This document shows, one piece after another, positions 25,201-37,681 of a stretch of DNA of 64,000 nt (position 1 is the stretch's first letter; every line of letters begins with the position of its first letter). The position numbers and the translations under genes are program-made. The stretch is from Alisma plantago-aquatica (lineage: Eukaryota; Streptophyta; Magnoliopsida; Alismatales; Alismataceae): positions 65,158,001 to 65,222,000 of the forward strand of contig OY856411.1 of assembly GCA_963693085.1 (NCBI GenBank), read 5' to 3'. The notes under the pieces are model-generated. The model made no database searches and was not told the DNA's origin. It was given only the letters and a program-made list of their open reading frames with translations.

Positions 25201-26156
25201 GCACAATTGTAATTCTCATATTGTATGTGGATGACATAATATTGATGAGAAATGACATCCCTACTCTTCATACAGTAAAAGCTTGATTGGGGAAGGCATT
25301 CTATATGAAGGATTTAGACAAAGCATCATATATACTAGGAATCAAGATCTATAAAGATAGATCTAGAAGGTTTCTAGGCCTAAGCCAGACCACATACATT
25401 GACAAGGTGATAAAGAGGTTTAGCATGGAGGGTTCTAAGAGAGGTAACTTGTCCATCTCCCATGGGGTTATGATCTCTAAAGCCCAATGTCCTGGTTCAT
25501 GAGATGAATGGGCGTGCATGAGTAAGATTCCATATGCATCAACAATTGGATCTATCATGTACGTGATGTTATGTACTCATCCTGATGTGTCGTATGCTTT
25601 GAGCATGACGAACCAGTATCAGTCAGATCCAGGTGAATGTCACTGGACAACCATAAAGAACATCCTAAAGTACTTGAGAAGGACTAAGGATAAATTCTTG
25701 GTATACAGTGGTGAGGAAGAGCTCGTGGTAAAGGATTACACCGATTCTAGCTTCCAAACTAACAAAGATAATTATAGATCGCAATCTGAATTTGTGTTTT
25801 ACCGAAATAACATAACTGTGAGCTGGAAGAGTTCCAAGCAAGAGACAATTGTGGATTCTACAACAGAGGCTGAATATATTGCCGCATCTAATGCTATAAA
25901 GGAAGCTATGTGGATCAAAAGGTTCATTTCTGAACTTGGAGTGGTTCCAAGCGCTAGTGATGAAATTGAGTTGTTTTGCGACAACAATGGAGCAATTGCA
26001 CAGGCTAAAGAACCAAGATCGCACCAACATTCCAAACATATTCTATGGTGGTTCCATCTCATACAAGAGATCGTACATCAAGGAGATGTGAAGATTTATA
26101 GAGTACCTACAGAAAGCAATGTGGTTGAGTTGCTCACAAAATCACTTTCACAGTAG
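22254..26156 (+). pseudogene. gag-pol polyprotein of copia element 1, broken
   Basis: Starts at ATG 22254 (MANNTHNFS). Gag runs to about 23050 and carries a CCHC zinc knuckle at 23007-23048 (C-Y-H-C...H...C). Protease has WVLDTRCGSH, the catalytic DTG changed to DTR. The integrase zone has the zinc-binding WHCHLGH...CEACLLGK (about 23560-23680), then HTDVCGP, DDHSRYGY and RSDRGGEY for the DDE core. Reverse transcriptase has IWQMDVKIAFLNG and YVDD (about 25225). RNase H has DYTDSSF, EAEYIA and CDNNGAI. The order gag-PR-IN-RT-RH defines copia. In-frame stops lie at 22587, 22962, 23184, 23397, 24074, 24260, 25284 and 25500, and frame changes lie near 24045, 24300 and 24900. It cannot yield an intact polyprotein. 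Confidence 0.93.
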
Positions 26157-26228
26157 AAACATGACAGACATGTTTGATCACTTGGATTGAGATTCATGAG
26201 TGATTGGGTATAAGTGCAAGTGAGAATA

Positions 26229-27388
26229 TATTGGTATGTATGCCCATAGAGACTATCATTTGATGATTGTAATGGGATACTATGTAAACTATTTGTAATA
26301 CTACATTGATCATATCAATAAGGGCAAGTTTCCAGTCTATATGTTTTTGTTTTATATTGTGAGATGACCACAAAACTTATAGATGTTTACAGAATAATAT
26401 ACTCAATGACATATGTCTTTGGGTTGATGACCTGAACAGTGAGATCATATGTATGCTAAGAGTATGTATTCTTGTTTTGTTCCTAATTAGTTGTTATTGT
26501 GGAAATATCCATAGACATCAATACATAAGATTAGAATGTATGTTGGTTGATGGAAGAATCTCATTATCCATGATATGGAGATATCAAACAAAATACATAG
26601 ATACTTGTTGGAGAACAGTGTATCAAATAGACCCACCTTGAGAGGGACACATGGATACCATGATTGGTAGTTAGAGTCACATCTCATAATGATGGTGGTA
26701 ATTGTGGTTATTAGACCTAAAGTCACAATACTTATCACATGTCGTTCGGTGTACTTTGACATCATCCACCATGGTCCTGAATAAGAATTGCTATAAGGAT
26801 GGTGCTTGGGTGCACTGTGACACATGGGGATGACTGTGAGTGATGTAGATGGAATTTGTCCTTCCTACGAGAGTTTGATATTCGAACCACTTAATAAGTG
26901 AGACTGAGAAATGCATGGCCATACTGATGTGAGTCAATATGTGATATTGAGCTTACATATATCTCAGATAGTCTACTCTAGTTCAAGGAACATGGATTGA
27001 ACGTTGAAAAGGATAACAGTTCCATGACTCGAGTTCAATTCAGATATCAGTGACAAAGGAACTATACAATCACTGTAACACCAATCATGAATGATAGGTT
27101 AAGTTGTTCTCCAACTTCTCCAATTACTTGGGTGGCAATGAAGCCTTGCTAGATTCCAATCATTTCTTGTGAAATCATAAAATGATTATGGATATCAATG
27201 TCAACGTAATTTGGAGCCTACCGGGTCACACACATAGGATGTGTTGGAATAGGAGTCTAATTGTGGATTTGGTTAGAATTACTCTGAATCACATTGATTA
27301 CTAAAATGTTTATGTAATCCATTAGAATAATATTGGAATGTTTGAGCCAATTAATTGGAGTGTCTAGATCTAAGTGCAAGTGGGTGTC
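26229..27388 (+). repeat. Relic of a copia-2-type LTR between pol and the 3' LTR
   Basis: From TATTGGTATGTATGCCCATAG onward this segment aligns by eye with the first 1.15 kb of the copia element 2 LTR (31881-33028; also from 49447). Shared landmarks include TTAGTTGTTATTGTGGAAAT, the GACACATGGGGA region and GTCACACACATAGGAT. A purine-tract-like TAAGTGCAAGTG precedes it (about 26212) just as one precedes the real 3' LTR of element 2. It is followed at once by a second purine tract and the element's own LTR. The second half of the copia 2 LTR is absent. Confidence 0.8.
27371..27388 (+). promoter_or_regulatory. Polypurine tract of copia element 1
   Basis: TAAGTGCAAGTGGGTGTC lies directly before the 3' LTR. 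An AAGTGGGAG-like tract at this place is usual in copia elements. Confidence 0.65.
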
Positions 27389-28108
27389 TATTGATAAATA
27401 TACCAATAGATCCATCCCGAGCGATTGCATGGAGTCAATTATTAATTAAACAATTAATAAAATTATTTGGTTAATTAATTAATTCCAAAATATCCTAATT
27501 AATCCATGAGCATTTTAATTAACGTAGTCGTTCTATATACTGATGGGTTTAGGAAACCCTTCCTCCTTTCGTCTCCTATTTAAAGGGGCTTGACGACCGA
27601 TATCTATATAAGATATTGAGAGAGGCTATTAGTTTACACTCACGTACGTAAACCCTAGCCGTCATCGTCCTCAGGAGAGAACACAGAGCACCACAACACT
27701 AGCACATCGCCACACAGAGATGACTACTTTCCGCCGGCTTAGGAAGCACAACATGGAGTTCCAGTCCATCCATGTGGATGAAGTAGAGATGCAGACGCTG
27801 AGACGCCTACATTCAGAGGACATCAATGACCATCCATGTGCACTACGAGCAGCGTACATCACCGCACGAAAGGAGTGCCACAAGATCTTCCTATGACACA
27901 CTCAAGGAACGGGAGAGAAATTCCGTCTGTGTAGGCCTGCAACGTTACACACTATTGTGCAATGGGACATCGTCAGACTTGCTCTGTGATAAGGTATATC
28001 CCACAAAGACTCTTTCTAATTACGTTGTTGTCAATGAGATCCTATTTCAGGTTGCGTGAATTTTTTTTGTTGCTTCCACCGTGCATGTTTTCTCCACAAA
28101 ACCCATCA
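27389..28108 (+). repeat. 3' LTR of copia element 1
   Basis: Direct repeat of 16715-17437. It starts TATTGATAAATATACC (TG mutated to TA) and ends CACAAAACCCATCA. Followed by TTAGG, the right target duplication. Confidence 0.92.
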
Positions 28109-30519
28109 TTAGGGAAGATCCCATATGGATAAGAGCAAGTCCTTATTCCTATGTGACCCTAAGGATTCAGGTAAGACACACATAGATTGGACTCGATCCA
28201 ATCATGTGTTCACCTTAAGGATTAGGGAAAGTCCCATTGAGATAGGAGTGAGACCCCAAACATGTAAGGTTAGGAGAAGTGCCACAAAGATGGGAACATG
28301 ACCCTTATACTATGTTGCAAGTGGAAGGAGAGAGTCATCCACAATAGGAATAGATGATATATATGTGAAGTAAGAAAAATGTATTAAAGATGAGATGTTG
28401 ATAAGAGACAATCATGGCATGTCGCATGCATTGTTCATGTGGGAGGGAAGCCTAGATGATGATTGGTAGGCGGCCAAAGAAAGAAGAGACATCAGTTTCC
28501 CACGTTGAGGAGGCTCCATGTATTTCTCTCTGGGGCTAGGATCAATGTTGTTACACCATGTGGAAAATAATATGTGAGGCTAATGAGTTAATTCTATTAG
28601 ATAAAGTCATGGTCCTGTATATATGAGACGGGATTAATATAAGGGATGGATGAGATCCTAATGTGTCGAATACACTTTGGCACATTTACATCAGAAATTC
28701 AATAAATAATAAATATATAATAATCCATATTATATAAACATTCCTCTAATATATGTAAAACCATTACCTCTAATCTAATTTTTCCTAAGATATAAGACTT
28801 CTACATTAATGAGACAATCCTTATTTGAAGTTATCATGGTGATATGAACCCTTGATTGTTTAAGGAAGACCCAATCTATGAGAAGAAACTAGATATAAAA
28901 TATAAGAAAGACCTAAGAATATGGGCATGCAATGAGCTCAAGACCCTAGAAAAGATTTTCAAAACATGATCTTCAGAACATCATCATAAATAATGATACT
29001 GTCTACTATATTGAGAAATCTAGAAGTGATAAACACAATACATTAGAGAGTGATAGCCAATTTATTGACTAGGTAATCTTTAATTTTAGTGAACAGAGCT
29101 TATAAATCTCATCCTCAATACCTCGTGAGGCAACTCTAGTTTAGAGGGATGATGTGCATAAGTTACTTGAATATATAAGACAAGTGATGCCTCAGTTTAG
29201 AAGATGTATGATATTAAAGACATCTCTCAATCTAGAAAATTGATGTATGACATGTCATTCAAGTAAGATTGATATGATCTAACCCCAGAATCATGATATT
29301 ATTTTGTGCACACGATATATGACACTTGTGATACTAGTTTAGAAGAAATTTTCACTCACATTAAAAATGATTTGAATTGAATATTTGGGGCGTAGTATAT
29401 ATTTAAAGTGAGATGAATGTGATGACATGAAGCATCGATATCTTTGACAATAACAAAGTTAGCAATTTTGAAATTAAGGAAATACTTAAATATATCTCGA
29501 GGTCCAATTTACATTCAAATTGATGAAAGTAGGAATTATGAATACAATAGAATGACTTTGGGCATTTTCTTCAGGATGTGCATCACTAATTACACTAGAT
29601 AGAGCAATGAAAGACAAATTAGTGAGTGTGTAGTAACATTAGGCTTGATTTTGATCAATGTATTTAATTGAATTATATTTGAAAATTAATTTGAATTAAC
29701 AAACTAATTTTTAGGTACTCTATGATGAATTAAGGATAAGAATCATAGTTGAGATTTTTGAAATCCTTTGATATATCTTGGAACCTATTGAAGCATCGTG
29801 GTCCATGCTTCAGTGATAGAATTTGAAAAACCATAAATTTGGTTAATTTGGATTTCTATATATGTTCAGAAATGATATTAGTGTTTTAGTATATTTTAAT
29901 GAAAAAATAATCCTTGAAAATAGTATGCAGAGATAGAGATAACGTAAAATTAACTTCAAAAGTTTAGATAATGGTGATTATTCTTGTAACTTATGGGAAA
30001 TATAAAAAAAATAAGTAATGCATTCGGTATTAACTTTGTGTTTGGTACGTAGTGATTAAATAGGGGGGAATGGGGAAAGGGAAAGGGAGGAGAAGGAGAA
30101 AATCACTAAAATTTATTAACTGGTTGTGTTTGCATGGGGAAAGGGATAATGAGGGAGATAATTCAAAATTATTGATTATTACGTGGTTTCTAGGTGAGTT
30201 CTAGTACGTGAATGATTATATATACATATACATATATATATGTATATATTTATATATATATATTTAACTCATCCATATAAATTCAACTTAATGAATGATA
30301 ATTATTTTTGAGATAAACAATGACAAAACTTATCTTATATGAGAAGAAGCCACTGCTTACATGCATGAGAACTAATTTGATGGAAGCTTTTTCTTGAATA
30401 AAATAAAGTATTGGTGGAAAATCCCTCACTTGGAAAGAAGCAATTCTTTGGCGCACAAGGTGGCTTGAAAGGAAAAATGATCTAGAGCAAAAATATCTCA
30501 TGAAAAAAACTAGAATATG
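28109..30519. other. Unassigned AT-rich intergenic DNA
   Basis: No supported gene. Includes a TA/TG microsatellite at about 30217-30262. Short open frames have no domain content. Confidence 0.5.
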
Positions 30520-31305
30520 AATTTTTGGTAGAAATTATTATCTATAAGAAATGAAATGTCAAGTAAAAATTATTTTACTATGTAACTTTTATTGGGAGGA
30601 ATTCCATGATAACACATGTCATATGAAGTAAAACACATTCGTCTGAGAAGTTATTTAATTAAAAAGAAATTTTTTATTTAAAGTAGGTGAACTTAACTGA
30701 ACAAATAAAATATTTGATGGTAGAAAAGTTACTTAATAGGAAGTGTGAAAGAAAAACCATTTAATAGAGAGAAATGAATTTTTAGGTGGAAAGGTAATTC
30801 GTATAGGTAATAATAGTGTTCAAAATTTTGAGATAAGTTCTATACACCATGTAGCTTAGATGATAGAATTTGTAGGATCAACACTTAAGTTGATATATCT
30901 ATGTTTTGTTTTTGTTTCCTGGGGAGAAGCCCTGCTGGATCACGGACCCAGGCAGAATCATGCAAGTAAAGGGTTTCCTCTTTCTCGGTCCTTACCGGTC
31001 GCTCTCTTGCCTTTTTATTATTTTTTTCACAATAATTTCACCTTCCATTTGATGCCTTGTAAGACCATATATCTCCATGGTTTAGGATTCTTTCCATTTC
31101 CCAACTTATTAGGCTAACGTGTTTAGCACACCTATTTCCCCTTCTAGTGACCAATTTTTTTTAGAAATTTTTATATATAGGAAAATGGAATATTAAGAAA
31201 TTAAATAGAGTGCATACTTTTATTCGAAGGAATTGCATTGTAATTTATAATTATATCAAGTAATATACATTTTTATAAGAACTTATTTAATAAATAAATA
31301 ATTGG
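30520..31305. repeat. Imperfect tandem duplication, about 0.6 kb period (left part)
   Basis: About 30520-31140 is unit 1. About 31141-31305 begins unit 2, whose remainder lies at 53133-53431 on the far side of the RTE insertion. Matches include ACTTTTATT(G/C)G.AGGAATT, GAAATGAATT(T/C)TTAG(G/T)TGG, AAATTTTGAGAT and the GC-richer CGGGTCGCTC-like block. The repeat's identity is unknown. It predates the RTE insertion. Confidence 0.55.
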
Positions 31306-31326
31306 ATTTAAATAATTAAAATTAAC

Positions 31327-31880
31327 CATCATCATCATCATCTTTATCATCAATTAAGCCTCAATCCCAACTATGTTGGGGTCAGCTACATGGATCTTTT
31401 TTTTCCATCCAACTCTATCATGGGTCATATTCTGGTTGATATGTAGAGATTTGAAATCTCTCTTTATAATCTCTTCCCATGTTACTTTAGGCCTTCCTCT
31501 TCTTCTATTAATTACGCTTGCCTCAATAATATTGCTTCGTATAGGCACATTAGTCAGTTTTCATTACACATGTCTATACCATCTGAGTCGGCCCTCCCTC
31601 AACTTGTCCCCAATGCACGCCACCCCCACTTTATTCTGAATATAGTCATTTCTCAAGCGATCTTTTCTTATCTTCCCTAACATCCATCTCAGCATACACA
31701 TTTCATCCACGTTCATCTTGTTGAGTCCTTATTTCTTCACAGCCCAACATTCACTCCCATGGAGCATGGCAAGTTGTATAGTAGCTTTATAAAACTTTCT
31801 TTTTAGTATGAGAGGGATATTCTGATCACATAATACTCCAGTTGCACTCCTCCATTTCAATGATCCTGCAGTGATCCTAT
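31327..31880 (-). pseudogene. C-terminal part of the RTE LINE polyprotein
   Basis: Continues the reading frame broken at 51693. It has LKWRSATGVLCD, LHGSECWAVKK and, near the end, RRRGRPKVTWEE, which are hallmark stretches of the plant RTE C-terminus after the reverse transcriptase. It ends at the stop near 31354. The 3' end is a short AT/GAT tail (31327-31355). Frames are interrupted near 31730. Confidence 0.88.
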
Positions 31881-34035
31881 TATTGGTATGTATGCCCATA
31901 GAGCCATCCATATGATGATTGTAATGGCATACTTTGTAAATGATTTGAATAATAATAAAGGAAATTTCCATCTATATGTTTAATCTGTTTTGAGATAATG
32001 ATATGACATGTTATATGTCTAAAGAATCATATTACTTAATGACGTATGTCTTCAGGTTAAGGACCTAATCAATGAGATCATGCAAATGATAAGAGTATAC
32101 ATTCTTGTTATGTCCCTAGTCGGTTGTTATTGTGGAAATAACCATAGACATCAATAACACAGAAGAATAGAGTGTGTGTTGGCTGATGATAAAATTTAAT
32201 TAGTCATGATATATGATATCAAACCAAGCACACAGATACATGTTAGAGAACAGTGTATCAGACAGACCCACCACAAGAGTGATGCATGGAAACCACACTT
32301 AGTTAGTCAGGATCATCTCTTATAGTATTGGTGGTGACTGTAGTTCTTAGACCTGAAATCACTACACTCATCACATGTGATTAGTTACACTTTGACATCA
32401 TCAAATGCAGTCTTGAAACATGGGTCGTTATAACGGTGATGATTGGGTGACTTTGACACATGGGGACTTGATTGTGAGTGATAGATATGGAATTTGTCCC
32501 TCCTAAGGGAGTGTGATATCCTGGCCACTTCAGGAGTGAGACTAAGAAATGCATGGCCATGCACAGATGAGTCAATGTATGGCATTGAGCTTACATATAT
32601 CTCAAACAGTCTACTCTGAGTCAAGAAATATGGATTGAATGTTTGTAGAGGATGACAAATCCATACCTCAAGTTTAGTCCAGATATCAGTGACAAAGGGA
32701 CTATACATTCATTATAACACCAATAATAGATTATAGGTTGAAAGTTGTTCTCCAACTTTCCTCTTCACTTGGGTAGCATTGATGTGCAACTAGGCACCAC
32801 TCTTTGCTTGTGATTTCATAAGTTAGTTATGGACATTCACTGCAAACGTGAAATGGATCCTATAGGGTCACACACATAGGATTAACCTAGAAGAGGAGTT
32901 TATCAATGAATGATATTTAGATTGATTACTAAAGTGTTTAGGTACTCAATTAAACATTAAATCAATAGACTTGAATCACAATTATTAAGTTCAAGTGTTG
33001 AACCAATTGATTAGAGCATCAGATTGATTGAGAACTGCTTTCACTGAGTTTTGCACAACTTGGACCACCAACTGACCAATTCACTAGGTGAACCTATCGG
33101 CTCATGGTCAACGAGATGACCGGTTCACACTGGTGAACCGATCGGTTCACATGGACCAATTGAGCAGGTGTTGGGTTCCCCGTTTGTGAGAAAATATTTT
33201 AGTTTCACTTGTTCAATTTGATTGGGACAAGAATTAATCTTTGCATTAATTAGAAATGAATAAGGAAAGTCAATTGTGGGCAAGTCTGGGAAGTAAAATG
33301 ACTGGTTCATTAAGTGAATCGACCAGTTCACACTCCCAAATGACCGGTTCAAAAGTGAACCGATCGGCTCACCTACCCAAATGATCGGTTGAGTTGTGAA
33401 ACGACCGGTTCTCCTACCGTAGTACAATCACTTCATGGAAAATCCGGACCCTTCTACTCCCACACCAACTGGGAACCCTAACCCTACCCTCTATTATAAA
33501 TAGAGGGGTACAGGGGGCTTCTCAAAACAAAAAACTTATAACATCAGTTGCTCTGTAAAGTTGTTGTCCTTTCTGGTTGTGGTAACTGAGAAAGCCCAAG
33601 CAAGTTCTACCTGTCTAGGGAGGAACAACGAGGGAAAGACAACTGCAGAAAAGTGACTGATTGTGGGAGATGTGTCAGTGACTAGTACACTGACAAAAGG
33701 GGGTGACTCCTTCTAGTCTATCCATCTCAAGATGACTATAGTTCCCGGTAGCCCGTGTGGACTATCTATAGAGGTGGGAGGTTTCTGCTGCTCAGGAGGA
33801 TGACTGTCAAATGCAGTCTGGGTCCACACTGGGAGCTGCATAGATGACGTTGAAGACTAGGTGGTTCAAGACCGCACTAGTTGTGAGGTATTGTCACTGA
33901 GCAAGCCTCATGACCAGGTGTATCTCTCTAAACCATCTTTCCTATTGCATAGTTGTTGATGTGATCTACTGGTTATAGATTTGTGGTTAGATAAAATTTT
34001 GTTTCACTGTCTATTTTATCCCACAAAACCCAATA
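31881..34035 (+). repeat. 5' LTR of copia element 2
   Basis: Starts TATTGGTATGTATGCC (TG mutated to TA) and ends CCACAAAACCCAATA. It matches 49447-51692. A TATA box TATAAATA lies at 33495-33502 and sits at the centre of a perfect CTCTATT/AATAGAG palindrome. A cluster of CCGGTTCAC-like words lies upstream (33070-33415). A copia-1 relic (26229-27388) shares the first 1.15 kb. Confidence 0.93.
33070..33415 (+). promoter_or_regulatory. Cluster of CGGTTCA/TGAACCG words with an 18-bp palindrome
   Basis: At least nine copies of a CGGTTCA-like word in both orientations lie 80 to 430 bases upstream of the TATA box. GTGAACCGATCGGTTCAC at 33133-33150 is a perfect 18-bp palindrome. The 3' LTR has the same cluster (50715-51065) in more decayed form. 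The position suggests transcription-factor sites in U3, which is inference. Confidence 0.5.
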
Positions 34036-34051
34036 GTGGTATCAGAGCCAC
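34036..34051 (+). promoter_or_regulatory. Primer-binding site of copia element 2
   Basis: GTGGTATCAGAGCCACG directly follows the LTR and contains the full plant initiator Met-tRNA site TGGTATCAGAGCCA. Confidence 0.92.
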
Positions 34052-35148
34052 GTCAACATAATATATTTTATGATCAAATTTTAATTTATTGCCATTTATT
34101 TATTACATACAATGTGAATACTTTAATGGGCTAACGTGCATATCTGATTAAACACCACAAATCCCAATATAAATATATGATATTGTATAAATATGCAATC
34201 GATATGTGTCACCCTAAAACTATTTTGATGGTGGATGTATAACATGGTTATAGCCTATAAACCCCTATGTGTTTATATGGTTGGTTGTGGTTGTTTGCAT
34301 TTCAATCTGTGTACTGAGTCCTTTCTTCTATTCTGGATGTAACTCAAGATAACTTGATCATTCTCTTGTACCTTTTCTCTCCTCGAATGTAACTTGGGAT
34401 TTCCCAAAGAAATTTATAAAAGTAGGATAGTTTTATTTCCTATTATGTCAAAGAACGATGGATGCCCAGACGAGTAACTGGTGGCCTGATGAGGAGCTAG
34501 ACGACCCGATGAACCGATCATCTGGAGGAGCCAGACGATCAGTTGGTGACAACCAACTGATCGTCCAGGAGGCGAGCCGATCAGACATAAGATGAGCTGA
34601 TCAACCTAAAATGGCCTAAGCACAGATATTCATCAACTACATGTTGTTACATGTGATGTAGACCTAGATGATCATAATTCCTTGTGGCTCAAGGAATTAC
34701 ATATACGATGGCCATAATCATTGTTTTATTGCTTCACATGTTTTCTTATGGGATATATCATGTATATGATACATATTGTATATGTGGTGATTGGATATGT
34801 ATATGTATATAAATACCAAACCCCTCAATGTAAATATTAAGTTTGAGATGCCTTCCAAATGTAACACACATGAAAAGCTTGATCACCTAAGTATGGGCAC
34901 GCCCTAGCGTGGTGCACCATCTATCTCATGGAAGTGTGATGGTGAATATGTGGGTCTGCCCTAGAAGGGTACATATTCATTGTGCTGGCATTTAGGTTGG
35001 ACTTAACAAGGTGGCCTTGATCGGATCAAGCATCTTGAGGCATAAAGATGTACATGATAAAGAGTTGTGCATGACATCTATCAAGAGTTGCATAAGATGG
35101 CAAAAGTTACCTACCTAAAAGAATCTAGTTGTGGGTAACAACCATAGC
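34052..35148 (+). other. Conserved non-coding leader of copia element 2
   Basis: No reading frame of note. It aligns by eye with the leader of copia 1 (17451-18562 and 21704-22080), for example ACACATGAAAAGCTTGATC, CATCTATCTCATGGAAGTGTGATGG and GGTTGGACTTAAC. After removal of later insertions both leaders are about 1.3-1.7 kb, long for copia elements. Confidence 0.7.
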
Positions 35149-35767
35149 CAGTGGCGGTGGGAGGGGGGGCAAGCTGGGGCACGTGCCTCTCCTCCAATTT
35201 TGAAATTTTTTGAACATATATACATATTATGTGTATTTACATTGCATCAAAGCTAATATTTATTTTTATGTGTTATCTCCTTCACACACTGATTAACTTA
35301 ATTTCTAAATATATAAACTCTCTTCCATAAATAATGTCATTAATAATACTATTTTTAGTAAAGAATCATAAATAAAAATACATCAAAATAGGATAATTTC
35401 ATAAACATCAGTGATATTTCTTTACTTTACAAATATATCTCGATTTTCCATACTAAACGAATTGTTCTTTATTAAATATATTAACAAATGTATCAAAAAT
35501 GCATACATAAATGTCAACTTATTAACTATTATTTTACACTTATTTGTATAATGATAATATAAAAAATAAATACCTATAATTAATAGTATACTTTATTAAA
35601 TGTCAAATATTTTTATATCATATATAAATATTTAAATATATAACAAACATAGCAAGTATGTAGTTGTATGGATAATGATGAAACAAAAATAGATATTTGT
35701 TATCAATTATATACTTTATAAAATATTGAATAATTTAAATAATATATAAACAATTAAGTGTGTAACA
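35149..35767. mobile_element. hAT copy 1, left part
   Basis: Starts CAGTGGCGGTGGGAGGGG, then AT-rich DNA matching 43659-44284 almost base for base. It ends at the L1 insertion, including one copy of the L1 target duplication (35756-35767). Confidence 0.85.
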
Positions 35768-35933
35768 CTCAACCCGCCGTCTCCCCTAGCGTCTCTGCGG
35801 CGACGCAGCGTGCGACTAGGGTTACAGACTGTGGTTGTCTCCCATCCCGGAGGTTTCCTCCGTTTTCTCTCTTGCAGGTCCAAGTGCTTGGCTGTGGGCG
35901 TTTGATCTCACCCGGGGCTGCTGGTGTCCCGCG

Positions 35934-37577
35934 ATGGCGGAAGAACTAGCGGAACAATGTGAGAGACTGAAGATCACCGAAGAGGAACAGGAGATCGTAG
36001 ATCTGATTGATGAGGAAGAGACCAGGCTACCGGATCATGTCGAGTTGGCTTTGGTGGGCAGGTTGCTGATGGACAGGTCCTACAATTTCACGGCGATGAA
36101 GAAAACATTCGCTCAAGCATGGGGCTTAACCAGTGGGGTGGTCTTCAAATCCATTGATCAGTCGACGTTTGTAATACAATTCACTCACTGGAAAGATAAA
36201 GCGAAGGTTATCGAAGAGGGGCCATGAAATTTCAACAACAAGCTTCTACTGACAAAGGAGGTGGATCCAAAAGACAGGCCGGGGAAGATAGGGTTTAACA
36301 AAAGCCAGTTCTGGGTGCGCCTCTACAATATACCGCTGGGGCTGCGAGGAGAAGCGGTGCTGAGGAAAATTGCGGAGAAGATTGGAAGGGTGATAAATGT
36401 GGATTGTGATACCCTTGGGTGGGAGTCGTCCGGACGCGTGCGGCTAGGGATCGATATTAACAAGCCTATTCAGCGACTGCAGAAGGTTCGTGGTCCAGAC
36501 GGACATATCATTGACGTGGAACTGAAATACGAAAGGCTGCCGGTGATGTGCTTCATATGTGGTCGATTAGGGCATACCGAAAGAGATTGTGCTGACTATG
36601 ACGAAGATGGTGAGAACCGACGCGGGTGGGGTTCATGGCTGAGGGCATCACCGCGGCGACCAAGAGTCCCAATTGAAGACGAACTGTTGGGGGGGCAGGG
36701 CTCAAGGTCTCGGCGCTCGATTGTCTTCCACACAAGAAGTACGTCGTGCGGTTCCAGAAAGGACGAGACTTCCTCCAAGCAACAGATACGGACGGGCGAA
36801 GACGAGGCTCTCTCCGGGGCGCGGTTGGGTGTGGGGGGCGAGATGGCCAAGGAGGGAACTGGCAAGCAGACGGAGGAGTCGATGGATGTCGTCATGGAGG
36901 TGGGGGGCACCCTGAACCAGAAGACACTTCCAAGGCAGTAGTGCTATTCACGGGAAGAGATATTGCAGATGAAAATGACGGCGGGGGGACCTGTCAAGGG
37001 GAGGGTGGAACCGGTGATGGGCGGGAGCAGCGACGTCAGTCATAGAGACGTCGAGGAACGTTGTCGTGAAAATGGGCAAGAGAGGCAGTGTGAAACCCTA
37101 ATGAAGCGCACGCTGATCAGGGAGGAAGGTGGGCAACCGAGGCGGGGGGTCGAGATTCCTTTGCCGAGGGAGGGGCCAGATGAGGGGAAAGGGGAGTAGG
37201 TCGGGGAAGAGAAGGGGTGGGGGAGCACGGGGAAGGGGAGTGAGAACCTGACGATGCTTGGGAGGTCGGAGAAGAATGGGATACAGGTGGGGAAAGGGTG
37301 GAAGGTTACAAGGGTGGTGCTGCCGGATGACATCCCCATGTTTCCGGGAGAATAAGGTGTGGAGAAGGAACGAGCATGGAGGAAGGCAAGGGCTAAGAAG
37401 AGGAATACACTAAGAGAGAAAGGAGCAGCAATCAAGATGACCAAAGAACTTAGAAGCCAAAGCACAGGAGAAGAAGGAAAAACCAGATGCCCCGTGAACA
37501 AACGTAGGAGAGACTTGCTATCTGAGGAGGTTTCGGAAGCTCTACAATATGATGAAGCAGTGGGCACACAATCATAG
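35934..37577 (+). pseudogene. L1 LINE ORF1 (DUF4283 and zinc knuckle), broken
   Basis: Frame from ATG 35934 (MAEELAEQC) to the stop at 37575-37577, about 548 codons. The N-terminal half is the DUF4283-type RNA-binding domain common in plant L1 ORF1 (ALVGRLLMDRSYN, then SQFWVRLYNIPLG). It is followed by a CCHC knuckle C-F-I-C...H...C (about 36550-36591) and a low-complexity basic C-terminal part. In-frame stops are at 36225-36227, 36939-36941 and 37197-37199, and there is another near 37353. ORF1 proteins coat the LINE RNA. Overlapping open frames in other phases are shadows of the GC-rich sequence. Confidence 0.88.
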
Positions 37578-37681
37578 AAGTCGAAATCAATGGGTTCTAC
37601 ACAGGAAGTGGAGAGACAAGATATTACAGGTGGTGCACACCAAGTAGCGGGAGTTGGGACAACCCAACCCCGTGAACAACA

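Larger units (their letters stand above)
16715..28108 (+). mobile_element. Ty1/copia retrotransposon, element 1 (with nested solo LTR)
   Basis: Plus-strand element bounded by 0.72 kb LTRs (16715-17437 and 27389-28108), with a near-perfect 5-bp target duplication: TTAAG before, TTAGG after. The order is LTR, Met-tRNA primer site, a very long leader (17451-22253) interrupted by a 3.1 kb solo LTR, gag-pol in copia order (gag, protease, integrase, reverse transcriptase, RNase H), a 1.16 kb segment homologous to the LTR of copia element 2, a purine tract, then LTR. gag-pol is broken by stops and frame changes. Because the LTR pair and target duplication enclose the foreign LTR segment, that segment was part of the element when it inserted. 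Confidence 0.92.

Noticed and set aside
36553..37577. Several long open frames on both strands over the L1 ORF1 C-terminal region
   Set aside because: They are in other phases or antisense to the GC-rich ORF1 sequence and lack domains. Only the frame containing DUF4283 and the zinc knuckle is called.
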